Shown in pieces: positions 1 through 7,500 of a DNA stretch of 64,000 nucleotides. The position numbers and the translations under genes are program-made. Location: assembly GCA_965371805.1 (NCBI GenBank), contig CBDUZW010000015.1:1-64000 (forward strand), read 5' to 3'. The stretch is from JAOZTV01 sp965371805 (GTDB taxonomy: Bacteria > Acidobacteriota > Aminicenantia > UBA2199). Below the pieces are notes generated by a model. That model was not told where the DNA came from and did no database searches. It was given only the letters and a program-made list of their open reading frames with translations. How positions within the stretch are numbered: position 1 is the stretch's first letter; each line of letters starts with the position of its first letter.

Positions 1-868
1 TTTCTCCCTGAGCTTTAGGCATTATTACTTCTTTTCGAACAGCATTATCAGTTACGGCTAAGTCTGCTGTAAAAGTACCGCCCATTATATAAATATTATC
101 TTTGTCATCTATAGCAAGTGCCCCAATCCCTTCCAATGGGCTGTTTCCAAAGAAAGTGGAAAATAAAAGCTTTTTACCATCGGGACTAAATTTAGAGAGG
201 AAACCATGCATCTGAGTAATCTTTTTGTCAATAACACCATGTGTTAGAGGAAAATCATGAGAGCGGGTAGTTCCTGCAATAATAATATTTCCTTTAGAAT
301 CAATCTTAATGCCTTCTGTTCCTACTGTCTCTTCAACTTCACCTCCAATAAATGTAGAAAAAATAATTTCAGTTCCAGTTGGATTCAATTTAGTTAAGAA
401 AACATCACCAGCCCATTGGCCTTCTCCGTTAAAAGTGGTGTCATAGCTTCCTGAAGTAACAGGGAAGTCGGAAGAATGAGTCCCTCCAGCTATATATATA
501 TAACCCTCATCATCAACCGTTATTCCTGAATGATGTTCTCTCTTTGTACCACCAAGTAATGTGGCAAAGACTATTTTACCTTTGGGTGTATATTTTACTA
601 CAAAGACATCTGCCGACCCTTTAAGTTCTGTTTGATACGCTCCTTTAGTGGCTGGGAAATTTTTATCTCTGGTATTGCCTGAAATATAAGTATAACCTTC
701 GCCGTCGGTATAAATATCGAAACCTGATGCGTATTTATCGGTATGTGAAAGATAGGTGGAAAACCCAAGCGTATATACCATCTTGTCTATCTGCTCAGAG
801 GTTTTAGCCCCTATAATTCCCTGGCTAAAATAAATTCAAATTAAAACTAAAACAATTTTTTTTAACAT
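1..868 (-). CDS. SBBP-type beta-propeller repeat protein, 5' part; in-frame TGA in signal peptide
   Basis: This is the 5' portion of a gene that runs off the left edge. The product resembles SBBP (beta-propeller repeat) exported proteins: repeats of about 55-60 residues carry a 'YIYIAGGT/SGNT...DFPVT.GAY' pattern followed by 'DVFVVKY.P.G..VFATLLGG', as in PF06739. The best start is ATG at 868, with AAGGAG at 875-880 and a hydrophobic segment ending near GIIGA, a plausible signal peptide. Codon 11 (836-838) is TGA, so the peptide is interrupted; the frame then stays open from there to the edge. The only nearby in-frame ATG (781) would give a protein without a signal. If TGA were TGG the signal peptide would be intact, so a recent nonsense mutation or sequencing error is likely. 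It lies downstream of the M56/BlaI pair in the same orientation. Confidence 0.7.
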
Positions 869-979
869 ATTATTCTCCTTTATTTTTTTTTATAAACTTA
901 TTAATAAAAATGTGTAAACCTATCTTGTCTGTTGTTTATGAATCTAATTTACGTTTATTTGTTATTGATTATTTGCTTG

Positions 980-2269
980 TCAGGTTTCAGCACTGGGATA
1001 TTTTAAAGTTAATACTAATGCATTCATAACCATAAATACTCCTTCTGTATTTTTATTTTTTTCAAAATTATCAGATGATTGCCGTAAAAAATAGTAAACT
1101 GCTTCTGAGATATTGGCACCATCTTTAGTTTTAAATTTGATACCCATTAAATTCGATAGTTTCGTAATGGTGTGGGCATAGTGAGATACATCGCTAAAAT
1201 CCTCTCCTTCGGGAAAAAGCTTTAAAAGAATTTTTTTTTTAGATTCCTCAATAGATGATCCGGGAACATTATCTCTGATTAATTCAAACAATATTTTAAT
1301 ACCCTTATTATATTCATAACTCTTTAGTTCATTGGATTTAAAAGTTGTTATTACCCGATTTATGGACTGAGACTGTATAGACTGTATTTTTGAAAAACCA
1401 CCAAAAAGAGATAACATGGTAAAAAACAGCGGTATAAAAATCAACATCCTGATAGAACTTTTCTTTTTTCTATTTGTTAACATTTCCAGTCTTTTTTTAA
1501 TTTGTGGTGATCCGAAAGAATTAAATAGCTGGTTATAATATGTTCTTGAAATAACCATGTTTGTTATAAGCTTTAAGTATTGGCCTTTATTTGTATTTTT
1601 ACTTACTTCCAGATCTGCCTCAAATTCATGAACATTCTGTAATGATTTTTTGATTAGTCTTATAAATGGGTTAAACCATAAAAAAACCGTTGCCAGTTCT
1701 ATAAATATAACATCAATTGAATGAAAATGTCTGACATGGGTTTTTTCATGAAGAATTACCTGCTGTTGTTCCTTCTTGGATAAATTTCTAAAATCATCAT
1801 TAAGAAATATTAATTTAAAAAAAGAAAAAGAGGGAATGCCTAAATTAGTTCTAAAAATAGTAAAACCTTCTTTTATTTTAGATGAGTTTGTTTTGGTTAA
1901 TCTATAGATGGTAAAAAGAGTTTTTGTAAATTTTATTAAAAACATAAATATACCCAAATAATATATCGTGTATGCTACATTATTAAAGGTTATTATTTGC
2001 CAGATAGAAGGCAAATTCCCATAAAGTGGCTGTAATCCTGAAATAAGTTCAAAAGTATGTATCTTAAAACCATTCTTACTTGTTAGAACCGCCATTCCTC
2101 CAAAATTAATTAAGGGGATGAACCAGGATAATCCAACAGCAGAAAGAAGATAGATCCTATTTAGTTTAAAATTATTTAATTTTTCAAACAATAATTTATA
2201 CAGGACAAAAAATGTAGCTGTCAGACAGGTAACTTTGAGCAGATAATAAAAAAAGTTATCAATTCCCAT
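980..2269 (-). CDS. BlaR1/MecR1-like M56 family membrane metallopeptidase
   Basis: A membrane zinc peptidase of the M56 (BlaR1/MecR1) family that normally cleaves or triggers loss of a BlaI-type repressor. About four hydrophobic segments are visible (around residues 5-27, 35-55, 95-120 and 280-300), and the zinc motif HEKTH lies near residue 175 in the cytoplasmic loop, followed by an E-rich segment ('HEFEADLEV') that can supply the third ligand. The C-terminal ~130 residues after the last membrane segment show no penicillin-binding sensor motifs (no SxxK/SxN/KTG set), so the stimulus is probably not a beta-lactam. Start chosen at ATG 2269, because GAGGAG sits just upstream and the blaI-like stop is one base before; a longer ORF from 2290 would overlap blaI. 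Co-transcribed with the BlaI-like gene. Confidence 0.82.
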   Translation of the reverse strand: MGIDNFFYYLLKVTCLTATFFVLYKLLFEKLNNFKLNRIYLLSAVGLSWFIPLINFGGMAVLTSKNGFKIHTFELISGLQPLYGNLPSIWQIITFNNVAYTIYYLGIFMFLIKFTKTLFTIYRLTKTNSSKIKEGFTIFRTNLGIPSFSFFKLIFLNDDFRNLSKKEQQQVILHEKTHVRHFHSIDVIFIELATVFLWFNPFIRLIKKSLQNVHEFEADLEVSKNTNKGQYLKLITNMVISRTYYNQLFNSFGSPQIKKRLEMLTNRKKKSSIRMLIFIPLFFTMLSLFGGFSKIQSIQSQSINRVITTFKSNELKSYEYNKGIKILFELIRDNVPGSSIEESKKKILLKLFPEGEDFSDVSHYAHTITKLSNLMGIKFKTKDGANISEAVYYFLRQSSDNFEKNKNTEGVFMVMNALVLTLKYPSAET

Positions 2270-2270
2270 A

Positions 2271-2633
2271 TTACTCCTCTTTACTCTCAATAATCTTAAG
2301 GATATCTTTTATATCATCCGGAGACAATTTTTCCTCTTTTGCAATAAAAGAAACCATTTTACCAAGTGAATCATCAAAATAATTCTGCATAAATCCCTTA
2401 AATGTCACCTGGCAATATTTTTTTTTCGAAATAAGGGGAAAATACTCGTGGGTTTTTCCATAGGCTTTGAAACCGACAAAACCTTTTTTTACAAGAATTC
2501 TGATAATAGTTGATACTGTATTATATGCGGGTTTGGGTTCAGGCAATTGAGAGATAACATCTTTTACAACAGCCTTTTTTAAATTCCATAGAACATGGAT
2601 TATCTTTTCTTCACTTTTTGTCAATTTTTCCAT
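2271..2633 (-). CDS. BlaI/MecI family transcriptional repressor
   Basis: A small winged-helix repressor of the BlaI/MecI/CopY family (Penicillinase_R domain). It starts with the family signature 'MEKLTKSEEKIIHVLW', followed by a helix-turn-helix region ('PAYNTVSTIIRILVKKGFV') and the wing ending 'GKTHEYFPLI'. The C-terminal dimerisation helices run to residue 121. The ATG at 2633 is preferred over an upstream TTG at 2651, because family members begin exactly here and because the promoter -10 (2640-2645) would lie inside the longer version. It sits one base upstream of the M56 gene, the classic repressor/protease pair. It probably represses its own promoter through the dyads at 2679-2712. Confidence 0.88.
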   Translation of the reverse strand: MEKLTKSEEKIIHVLWNLKKAVVKDVISQLPEPKPAYNTVSTIIRILVKKGFVGFKAYGKTHEYFPLISKKKYCQVTFKGFMQNYFDDSLGKMVSFIAKEEKLSPDDIKDILKIIESKEE

Positions 2634-2639
2634 ATTACT

Positions 2640-2668
2640 ATAATAAGCCAAATAAAAGAATTTGTCAA
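2640..2668 (-). promoter_or_regulatory. Sigma-70-type promoter of the blaI-like operon (leaderless)
   Basis: On the minus strand TTGACA (2668-2663) and TATTAT (2645-2640) are separated by exactly 17 bp. The -10 box ends six bases before the ATG at 2633, so transcription should start at or within a base or two of the start codon. No Shine-Dalgarno sequence is present between them. Confidence 0.75.
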
Positions 2669-2854
2669 CTATGTTTTTAGTTTTAAAACTGTTTTATTAG
2701 TTTTGTAACTAAAAACAAAACTGACCTGGCACCAAGAATTACTTAGTGAGAAATCAATTTTTTGTGAATATCCATGGGAAATCATGCCCATAAAGAGTAA
2801 ATTTGCAATAATAAATGTGTGAATAACTTTAAATTTAATTTTTTTTGTCATCAT
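2669..2854 (-). CDS. Small hypothetical protein with N-terminal hydrophobic segment
   Basis: A 61-codon ORF with a strong ribosome binding site (GGAGGT at about 2860-2865) and a possible signal peptide: a basic start 'MMTKKIKFKV', a hydrophobic run 'IIANLLFMGMI' and a possible cleavage after 'SHGYSQ'. The last dozen codons run through the operator dyads and the stop overlaps the -35 region of the blaI promoter. It may therefore be a truncated exported-protein gene whose 3' part was replaced by the BlaI promoter region. I recognise no family. It lies between the LytTR remnant and the blaI operon. Confidence 0.4.
   Translation of the reverse strand: MMTKKIKFKVIHTFIIANLLFMGMISHGYSQKIDFSLSNSWCQVSFVFSYKTNKTVLKLKT
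2679..2712. promoter_or_regulatory. Two operator-like dyads, probable BlaI-type binding sites
   Basis: Two palindromes lie just upstream of the -35 box. The first is AGTTTTAAAACT (2679-2690), a perfect 12-bp palindrome. The second is TTAGTT-TTGT-AACTAA (2697-2712), with 6-bp arms. Their centres are 20 bp apart, about two helical turns, which would put two repressor dimers on one face. Position next to the repressor gene makes autoregulation likely; binding itself is inferred. Confidence 0.6.
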
Positions 2855-2957
2855 GTTATACCTCCAAATTATATATACTAGGAATATTTAAAAAAGACTT
2901 GAAATTTTCGATAAAGGGTAAATAGATTCGATGAACTAAATATATTAGAAAATAAAC

Positions 2958-3023
2958 TTATAAATTTGACAAATATGTTCTGCTTACAGGTAAATTTTTA
3001 TTGACACCTGGAATCTCAACCAT
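2958..3023 (-). pseudogene. 3' remnant of a second LytTR response-regulator gene
   Basis: Reading the minus strand from 3023 gives a short tail ending 'PGVNKNLPVSRTYLSNL' and a TAA at 2958-2960. The last 16 residues (GVNKNLPVSRTYLSNL) are identical to the C-terminus of the intact LytTR regulator at 5650-6351, and the DNA is nearly identical over about 60 bp (2953-3011 against 5645-5703). Nothing resembling the rest of a response regulator precedes it; the upstream permease gene stops at 3035. It is best read as the stump of a duplicated regulator gene. Confidence 0.75.
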
Positions 3024-3034
3024 AGTTGCTATCC

Positions 3035-5413
3035 TCATTCATGTTTTAACCCTATTGCCGGTTTAACTGTTGCTACCTTTAATGTTTGAATACCAACTGT
3101 GATCCAGGTTATTAAATATGTAATAAGGCAGGGTACAATAAAAATCCACCATCCCGGGGTAATTTTATTTGCAAATTGATTTAACCAATTGTTCATAATA
3201 AAATAGCTCACCGGCAAAGCAATAATAATTGAAATGGTAACTAACTTAGTAAAATTAATTGATAAAAGAAGCATAATGCTAAAGGATGTTGAACCGTGAA
3301 CTTTTCGAATACAAATTTCTTTAAACCGTTTTTGGGATGAAAATACGGCCAGTCCCAATAATCCTAAAAGTGAAATGATAATAGCAATTGCCGAAGTAGA
3401 TTTGATTAAAAGAGCCAATCTAATCTCCGATTTATATATTGCCTGGTAAGCATCATCTAAAAACGAAAACTCAAAAGGATATTTGTAAAACTTTTTATAT
3501 AATTTTTTTATCCTTTTAATAGTTATTTTTTCCTCCCCAGTTATTAATTTTACATAAATATATCTTCCATATTGATTAAATTTTATAGCTAAAGGTTCTA
3601 TCTCTTTATAGAGGGATTCAAAATGAAAGTTTTTAACCACCCCGATAATTTCTCTATTTTTCCTGTCAATATTGATAATTTTACCAATAGGCTCTTTGAA
3701 CCCCATCATTTTAACAGCACTTTCATTTATGATGACCTGTTTATTTTCATTAGGAAATTTCTGTGAAAAACTTCTTCCTGCTTTCATCTTAATGCCCATA
3801 GTTTCGATAAAATCGTAATTATAACTTGGAAAAGGAATAATAACCGTATTATCAGAAATTTTTCCCTCCCAGGAATCCATTCTAGACGTATTTTTATTAT
3901 TTAGGATATTATTATTCATACTTGATGCATTCTTAACTCCCACTAAGTTTTTCAATTCAGTCAAAAAGACCTTAAAATTTGCACTGGGACCCTTCCTTTG
4001 GAAAAAAATAATATTGTTACTCTTATAGCCTAAGTCTTTAGTTTGAATTAATTTTATCTGTTTGCTAATAACTAAGAACACAATAATTAAGGTTACTGAG
4101 ATTATAAACTGAAATACTACAAGTCCTTTTCTTACCATTTTATCGCTAAATGAAGTATTGATTTTTATATCCTTTAAAATGGTTACTGGGTTAAAACTAG
4201 ACAGATAGAGTGCCGGGTAACTACCTGAAACAAGTCCTGTAAATAAGATAATCCCTGAAATAAATAAAATATTATCTATACCAAGATCAAAACTAAGATC
4301 CTTTCCTGTAAGTTCATTAAAAAAGGGCAGGAGAAGACCGGCAATACAAATTGCCCCAAAAGATGATATAAGGGTCATTGTTAAAGATTCTCCAAAAAAT
4401 TGAATAATTAAAGTTTTTCTATCTGCACCAATTGCTTTTTTGATTCCAATTTCCTTCATCCTTCCAGATGCTTTTGCAGTTGATAAGTTTATGAAATTTG
4501 CACATGCAATAATTAATATGAAAAAAGCAATCATTGAAAATAATTTCACATAAAAAATTCTCCCACCAACCTGCAATCCATTTTCAAATTTGCCATAGAG
4601 GTACTTTTTTGAATATTGCTGAATAAAGAGAGTACGATTTTTGTTTTTAAGATGTTTTAATTCAATAAAATTTTTTATCTTTTTGTTAAAAGCCTTAACA
4701 TTTGTACCCTTCTTCAAGATTAGATAGGTATTAGCAAAACTTCCAGGCCAATTTTTTGCCTTAGGAATAAGTTTGAGATACCATTCATAGCTGAATATTA
4801 AATCAAATTGAATTGTAGAGTTGTAGGGAGGGTTTTGACATATACCGGATACCTGAAAAGTATCTTCAAGTTCCCCATATTTAAATTTTACAGTTTTACC
4901 AATGATATCTTCTGTAGTATTGTACAATTTTTTAGCCAAGCCTTCTGTTATAACAATTTCCTCTTTATTTGCGAATACTGTATTTTTATCCCCTTGTATA
5001 AGAGGGTAGGTAAAAACATTAAAATAATCTTTACCTGCAAACTGTCCCTTTACACTTATTTCATTATCCCCATCTGCAATAATTCCACTATTTCCATCAC
5101 TGGATATAGTCATATAATTTACTCCAACAGCATATTCAACTTCGGGTAATTCATCTTTTAATGATTCTGCTAAAGGACCTGGGGCGCTCTGCGAAGTTTC
5201 AACAATTCCATTTGGCCTAATTCTATTACGAAACACACTATAAAGCTGGCTGTCTTTCTCATGAAACTTATCAACTCTAAGTTCATCATTCACCCAAAAA
5301 TATATTAAGAAAACACATACTAAACCAGTTGTAAGACCAATTAAATTAATAGAAAAAAATGTCTTATCCCGCTTAATATTTCTTAAAAATTGTGTCAGGT
5401 AAGATTTACACAT
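3035..5413 (-). CDS. FtsX/MacB-like ABC transporter permease
   Basis: A large (792 aa) membrane protein of the MacB/FtsX permease type with duplicated architecture. Membrane helix 1 lies near residues 19-40, followed by a MacB-type periplasmic domain (about 45-270), then three helices (about 285-310, 335-360, 380-405), a linker, a helix near 430-450, a second periplasmic domain (about 460-670) and three C-terminal helices. The conserved helix-linker motif 'RMKEIGIKKAIGA' occurs after helix 2 and again as 'RFKEICIRKVHGS'. No ATP-binding subunit is adjacent, so a partner ATPase must be encoded elsewhere. The gene lies downstream of a LytS/LytTR pair, a frequent arrangement for this family, and has its own -24/-12 type promoter. 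Confidence 0.85.
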   Translation of the reverse strand: MCKSYLTQFLRNIKRDKTFFSINLIGLTTGLVCVFLIYFWVNDELRVDKFHEKDSQLYSVFRNRIRPNGIVETSQSAPGPLAESLKDELPEVEYAVGVNYMTISSDGNSGIIADGDNEISVKGQFAGKDYFNVFTYPLIQGDKNTVFANKEEIVITEGLAKKLYNTTEDIIGKTVKFKYGELEDTFQVSGICQNPPYNSTIQFDLIFSYEWYLKLIPKAKNWPGSFANTYLILKKGTNVKAFNKKIKNFIELKHLKNKNRTLFIQQYSKKYLYGKFENGLQVGGRIFYVKLFSMIAFFILIIACANFINLSTAKASGRMKEIGIKKAIGADRKTLIIQFFGESLTMTLISSFGAICIAGLLLPFFNELTGKDLSFDLGIDNILFISGIILFTGLVSGSYPALYLSSFNPVTILKDIKINTSFSDKMVRKGLVVFQFIISVTLIIVFLVISKQIKLIQTKDLGYKSNNIIFFQRKGPSANFKVFLTELKNLVGVKNASSMNNNILNNKNTSRMDSWEGKISDNTVIIPFPSYNYDFIETMGIKMKAGRSFSQKFPNENKQVIINESAVKMMGFKEPIGKIINIDRKNREIIGVVKNFHFESLYKEIEPLAIKFNQYGRYIYVKLITGEEKITIKRIKKLYKKFYKYPFEFSFLDDAYQAIYKSEIRLALLIKSTSAIAIIISLLGLLGLAVFSSQKRFKEICIRKVHGSTSFSIMLLLSINFTKLVTISIIIALPVSYFIMNNWLNQFANKITPGWWIFIVPCLITYLITWITVGIQTLKVATVKPAIGLKHE

Positions 5414-5497
5414 ATCAGAAACCCTTAAACTTCATTTTATTGTTATTCTCATAATTAATATTTAAACTCCATAAAAAACATTCCTCCAGTTTAGTGC

Positions 5498-5515
5498 ATG
5501 CAAAAATAGTGCCAA
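5498..5515 (-). promoter_or_regulatory. Sigma-54 (-24/-12) promoter for the FtsX-like permease
   Basis: On the minus strand TTGGCAC-TATTT-TTGCAT gives GG and GC with exactly 10 bases between them, matching the RpoN consensus. It is about 85 bp upstream of the permease start. A perfect 15-bp palindrome (TTTGATTAAATCAAA, 5524-5538) lies just upstream, and direct repeats lie about 95-125 bp upstream of the -24 box. Confidence 0.7.
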
Positions 5516-5608
5516 TAAAAATTTTTGATTAAATCAAAGTATTTCCTAAACTTTTACGTTTATTTTTATAAATGAGCTTTTTTCTAGACAATAAAAGTGA
5601 TTGATATC

Positions 5609-5638
5609 GGACAACAAGTGGTCGATTCTGGACATCAA
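5609..5638. promoter_or_regulatory. 21-bp-spaced direct repeats, probable activator site
   Basis: GGACAACAA (5609-5617) and GGACATCAA (5630-5638) are 8/9 identical with a 21-bp period. Two half-sites about 21-22 bp apart are the usual geometry of LytTR-family binding sites, and the LytTR gene ends only 12 bp away. The position upstream of the -24/-12 promoter also suits an upstream activating sequence for a sigma-54 activator. Confidence 0.5.
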
Positions 5639-5649
5639 AAAAAATAAGT

Positions 5650-6351
5650 TTATAAATTTGATAAATATGTTCTACTGACAGGTAAATTTTTATTGACACC
5701 TGAAAGTTCAACTATATATTTGCTGTTCTCAGTCTTATGAAATTTTTTAACGTACTCCATATTAATAATAGTTGATCGATGAATCCTGCGGAAGTATTTT
5801 TGTGGCAGCATATTCTCCCAGCATTTCATCGTTCGATACAATAACATGTCATTTTCTTCAGCACAGCAGATTCGGGTATAGTCCCCTTCAGCGGATATAT
5901 ATGAAATTTTTTTTAATTTTATTATTCGCATCCCATCAAAGTTTTTTTCAATTAATTGGTCACAATAGGTTAATTCCCCTGAAACCTCTGGTTTTGTCTT
6001 ATTAAGAATTCTTTCCATAGCCATATTAAATCTCTTAATACTGACCGGTTTAAGCAGGTAATCAATGGCATTAACTTCAAATGCCCGAAGTGCATATTCA
6101 TCAAAGGCTGTTATAAAAATCACATCCACCTTAATCTGTATTCGTTTCAGCAAGTCAAACCCGGTCTCTCCCATTAATTGAATATCCAGAAAAATCAAGT
6201 CTATTTTTTTCTCTTTTAAAACATCCACAGCAGAATCTACTGAATCAGCCTGGTATACAATATAGTGCTCATTATAATTATATAATCTATTGGACAGCTC
6301 CTTTCGGGCAAAAAACTCATCATCTACAATCAGAATATTCAATATATTCAT
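5650..6351 (-). CDS. LytTR-family response regulator
   Basis: A 233-residue response regulator with an N-terminal receiver domain and a C-terminal LytTR DNA-binding domain (about 125-233). In the receiver, the acidic pair is in 'IVDDEFF', the phospho-acceptor is D56 in 'LIFLDIQLM', and the conserved Lys is in 'DYLLKPVSIKRF'. In the LytTR domain, 'ISYISAEGDYTRI' and 'FRRIHRSTIINMEYVKKF' are typical family strings. It overlaps the kinase gene upstream by an ATGA tetranucleotide, so the two are translationally coupled. The downstream permease is the likely target, through the direct repeats at 5609-5638. Confidence 0.92.
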   Translation of the reverse strand: MNILNILIVDDEFFARKELSNRLYNYNEHYIVYQADSVDSAVDVLKEKKIDLIFLDIQLMGETGFDLLKRIQIKVDVIFITAFDEYALRAFEVNAIDYLLKPVSIKRFNMAMERILNKTKPEVSGELTYCDQLIEKNFDGMRIIKLKKISYISAEGDYTRICCAEENDMLLYRTMKCWENMLPQKYFRRIHRSTIINMEYVKKFHKTENSKYIVELSGVNKNLPVSRTYLSNL

Positions 6352-7388
6352 AATTCACCTAATTTCATCTGACAGGTGATCATTCCATCTTTCTCACTCA
6401 GATCAACCCCATACCCTTCTCCATACAGAAGAGATATCCTTTTTATGGTATTGGATAATCCTGTTCCGGTACCATTGCCCTTATTATCAGGAGTTTTAAT
6501 TATACTGCCACTATTTTTTACTTCAACGATTATATTATTTTCAATTTCTTTAATACTTATAAAAATTTTTAGATTACCCTTACAAGTTTCAGTTCCATGT
6601 TTTACAGCATTTTCAACTAAAGGATGGATAATAAAAACAGGAACCTTTCTTTTTTTTATTTTATCATCCAGTTCGGTTTTAATTTCAATTTTATCTTTGA
6701 ATCTTTTCTTCTGGATTTTCAAATAATCTAATACAGAATTAAACTCTTCTTCAAGCGTTACTTCTTTTTTTTTTGAATTATTCAAACTATATCTTAAATA
6801 ATCAGATAAATCTGTTATGATCTCTCTTGCCTGATCTTTATCATAATCAATTAAAGCCATGATCGTATTAAGTGCATTAAAGAGAAAATGTGGATTTAAC
6901 TGATAGGATAACATCTCCAGTTTCGCCTCTCTTGCCAGATTTTCTGCCTCTTTAGTTTTAAGTTTTTCATCATCCTTCTCTTTTAATAATTTAAGAACAA
7001 AAAAAAGTCCTAAAAAAGGCAATAAAGTAAATATATTTAAAGCGCTTCCCAAAAGAAGTCCATTAAAACTGAAATAAGATTTTTGAAAATAAAAAGAATA
7101 ATAGACCTTACTTAATATATCAATAACAATGGATGAGATAAGTAATCCTGAAACCAAAAATAAAATTTTTTTTTTATTTAAAGAGGTGTGATAGAAATAC
7201 TTCTTAAATAAATAAAAAAGAAAAATTGTAAAAATCGAATATACAAAAAATTCATAAATTTTAGATCCAATGATAAAATTTAACTTATCAGGTTGTTTAT
7301 AAATATAAACGATTGCCCGAGTTATAAAATAGACCAACCACATAAAAATAATAAAAAAGGATGATATAAAAAAGTCTCTATTCTTCAT
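6348..7388 (-). CDS. LytS/YehU-type sensor histidine kinase
   Basis: An integral-membrane kinase (346 aa) with about four N-terminal hydrophobic helices (roughly residues 8-30, 45-62, 75-98 and 112-135) and no extracytoplasmic sensor domain of note. A short coiled coil precedes the His_kinase domain, whose 'YQLNPHFLFNALNTI' carries the phosphorylated His, followed by an HATPase_c domain with the N-box in 'HPLVENAVKHG' and the glycine box in 'GNGTGTGLSNTI'. This fold is the standard partner of LytTR regulators. It is the first gene of the operon with the regulator (ATGA overlap). Confidence 0.92.
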   Translation of the reverse strand: MKNRDFFISSFFIIFMWLVYFITRAIVYIYKQPDKLNFIIGSKIYEFFVYSIFTIFLFYLFKKYFYHTSLNKKKILFLVSGLLISSIVIDILSKVYYSFYFQKSYFSFNGLLLGSALNIFTLLPFLGLFFVLKLLKEKDDEKLKTKEAENLAREAKLEMLSYQLNPHFLFNALNTIMALIDYDKDQAREIITDLSDYLRYSLNNSKKKEVTLEEEFNSVLDYLKIQKKRFKDKIEIKTELDDKIKKRKVPVFIIHPLVENAVKHGTETCKGNLKIFISIKEIENNIIVEVKNSGSIIKTPDNKGNGTGTGLSNTIKRISLLYGEGYGVDLSEKDGMITCQMKLGEL

Positions 7389-7500
7389 TCTTATTCTATA
7401 ATAACATATTATCTTTTAGAATTGTAGTTTGTGAATTGACTCATAAAAGAAAAATTATCATCTAACATCTAGATTTTTAAACTAAAAAAAACTCAAGTTT

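Noticed and set aside
836..838. TGA read as tryptophan (alternative genetic code) to explain the interrupted first gene
   Set aside because: Many genes in the window end in TGA within ATGA or GTGA overlaps at sensible positions (for example 6348, 9328, 9519, 55698), so TGA is a working stop codon here.
5529..5711. A 60-codon minus-strand ORF at the end of the LytTR gene
   Set aside because: It overlaps the LytTR 3' end in another frame, lacks a ribosome binding site and covers the direct repeats.
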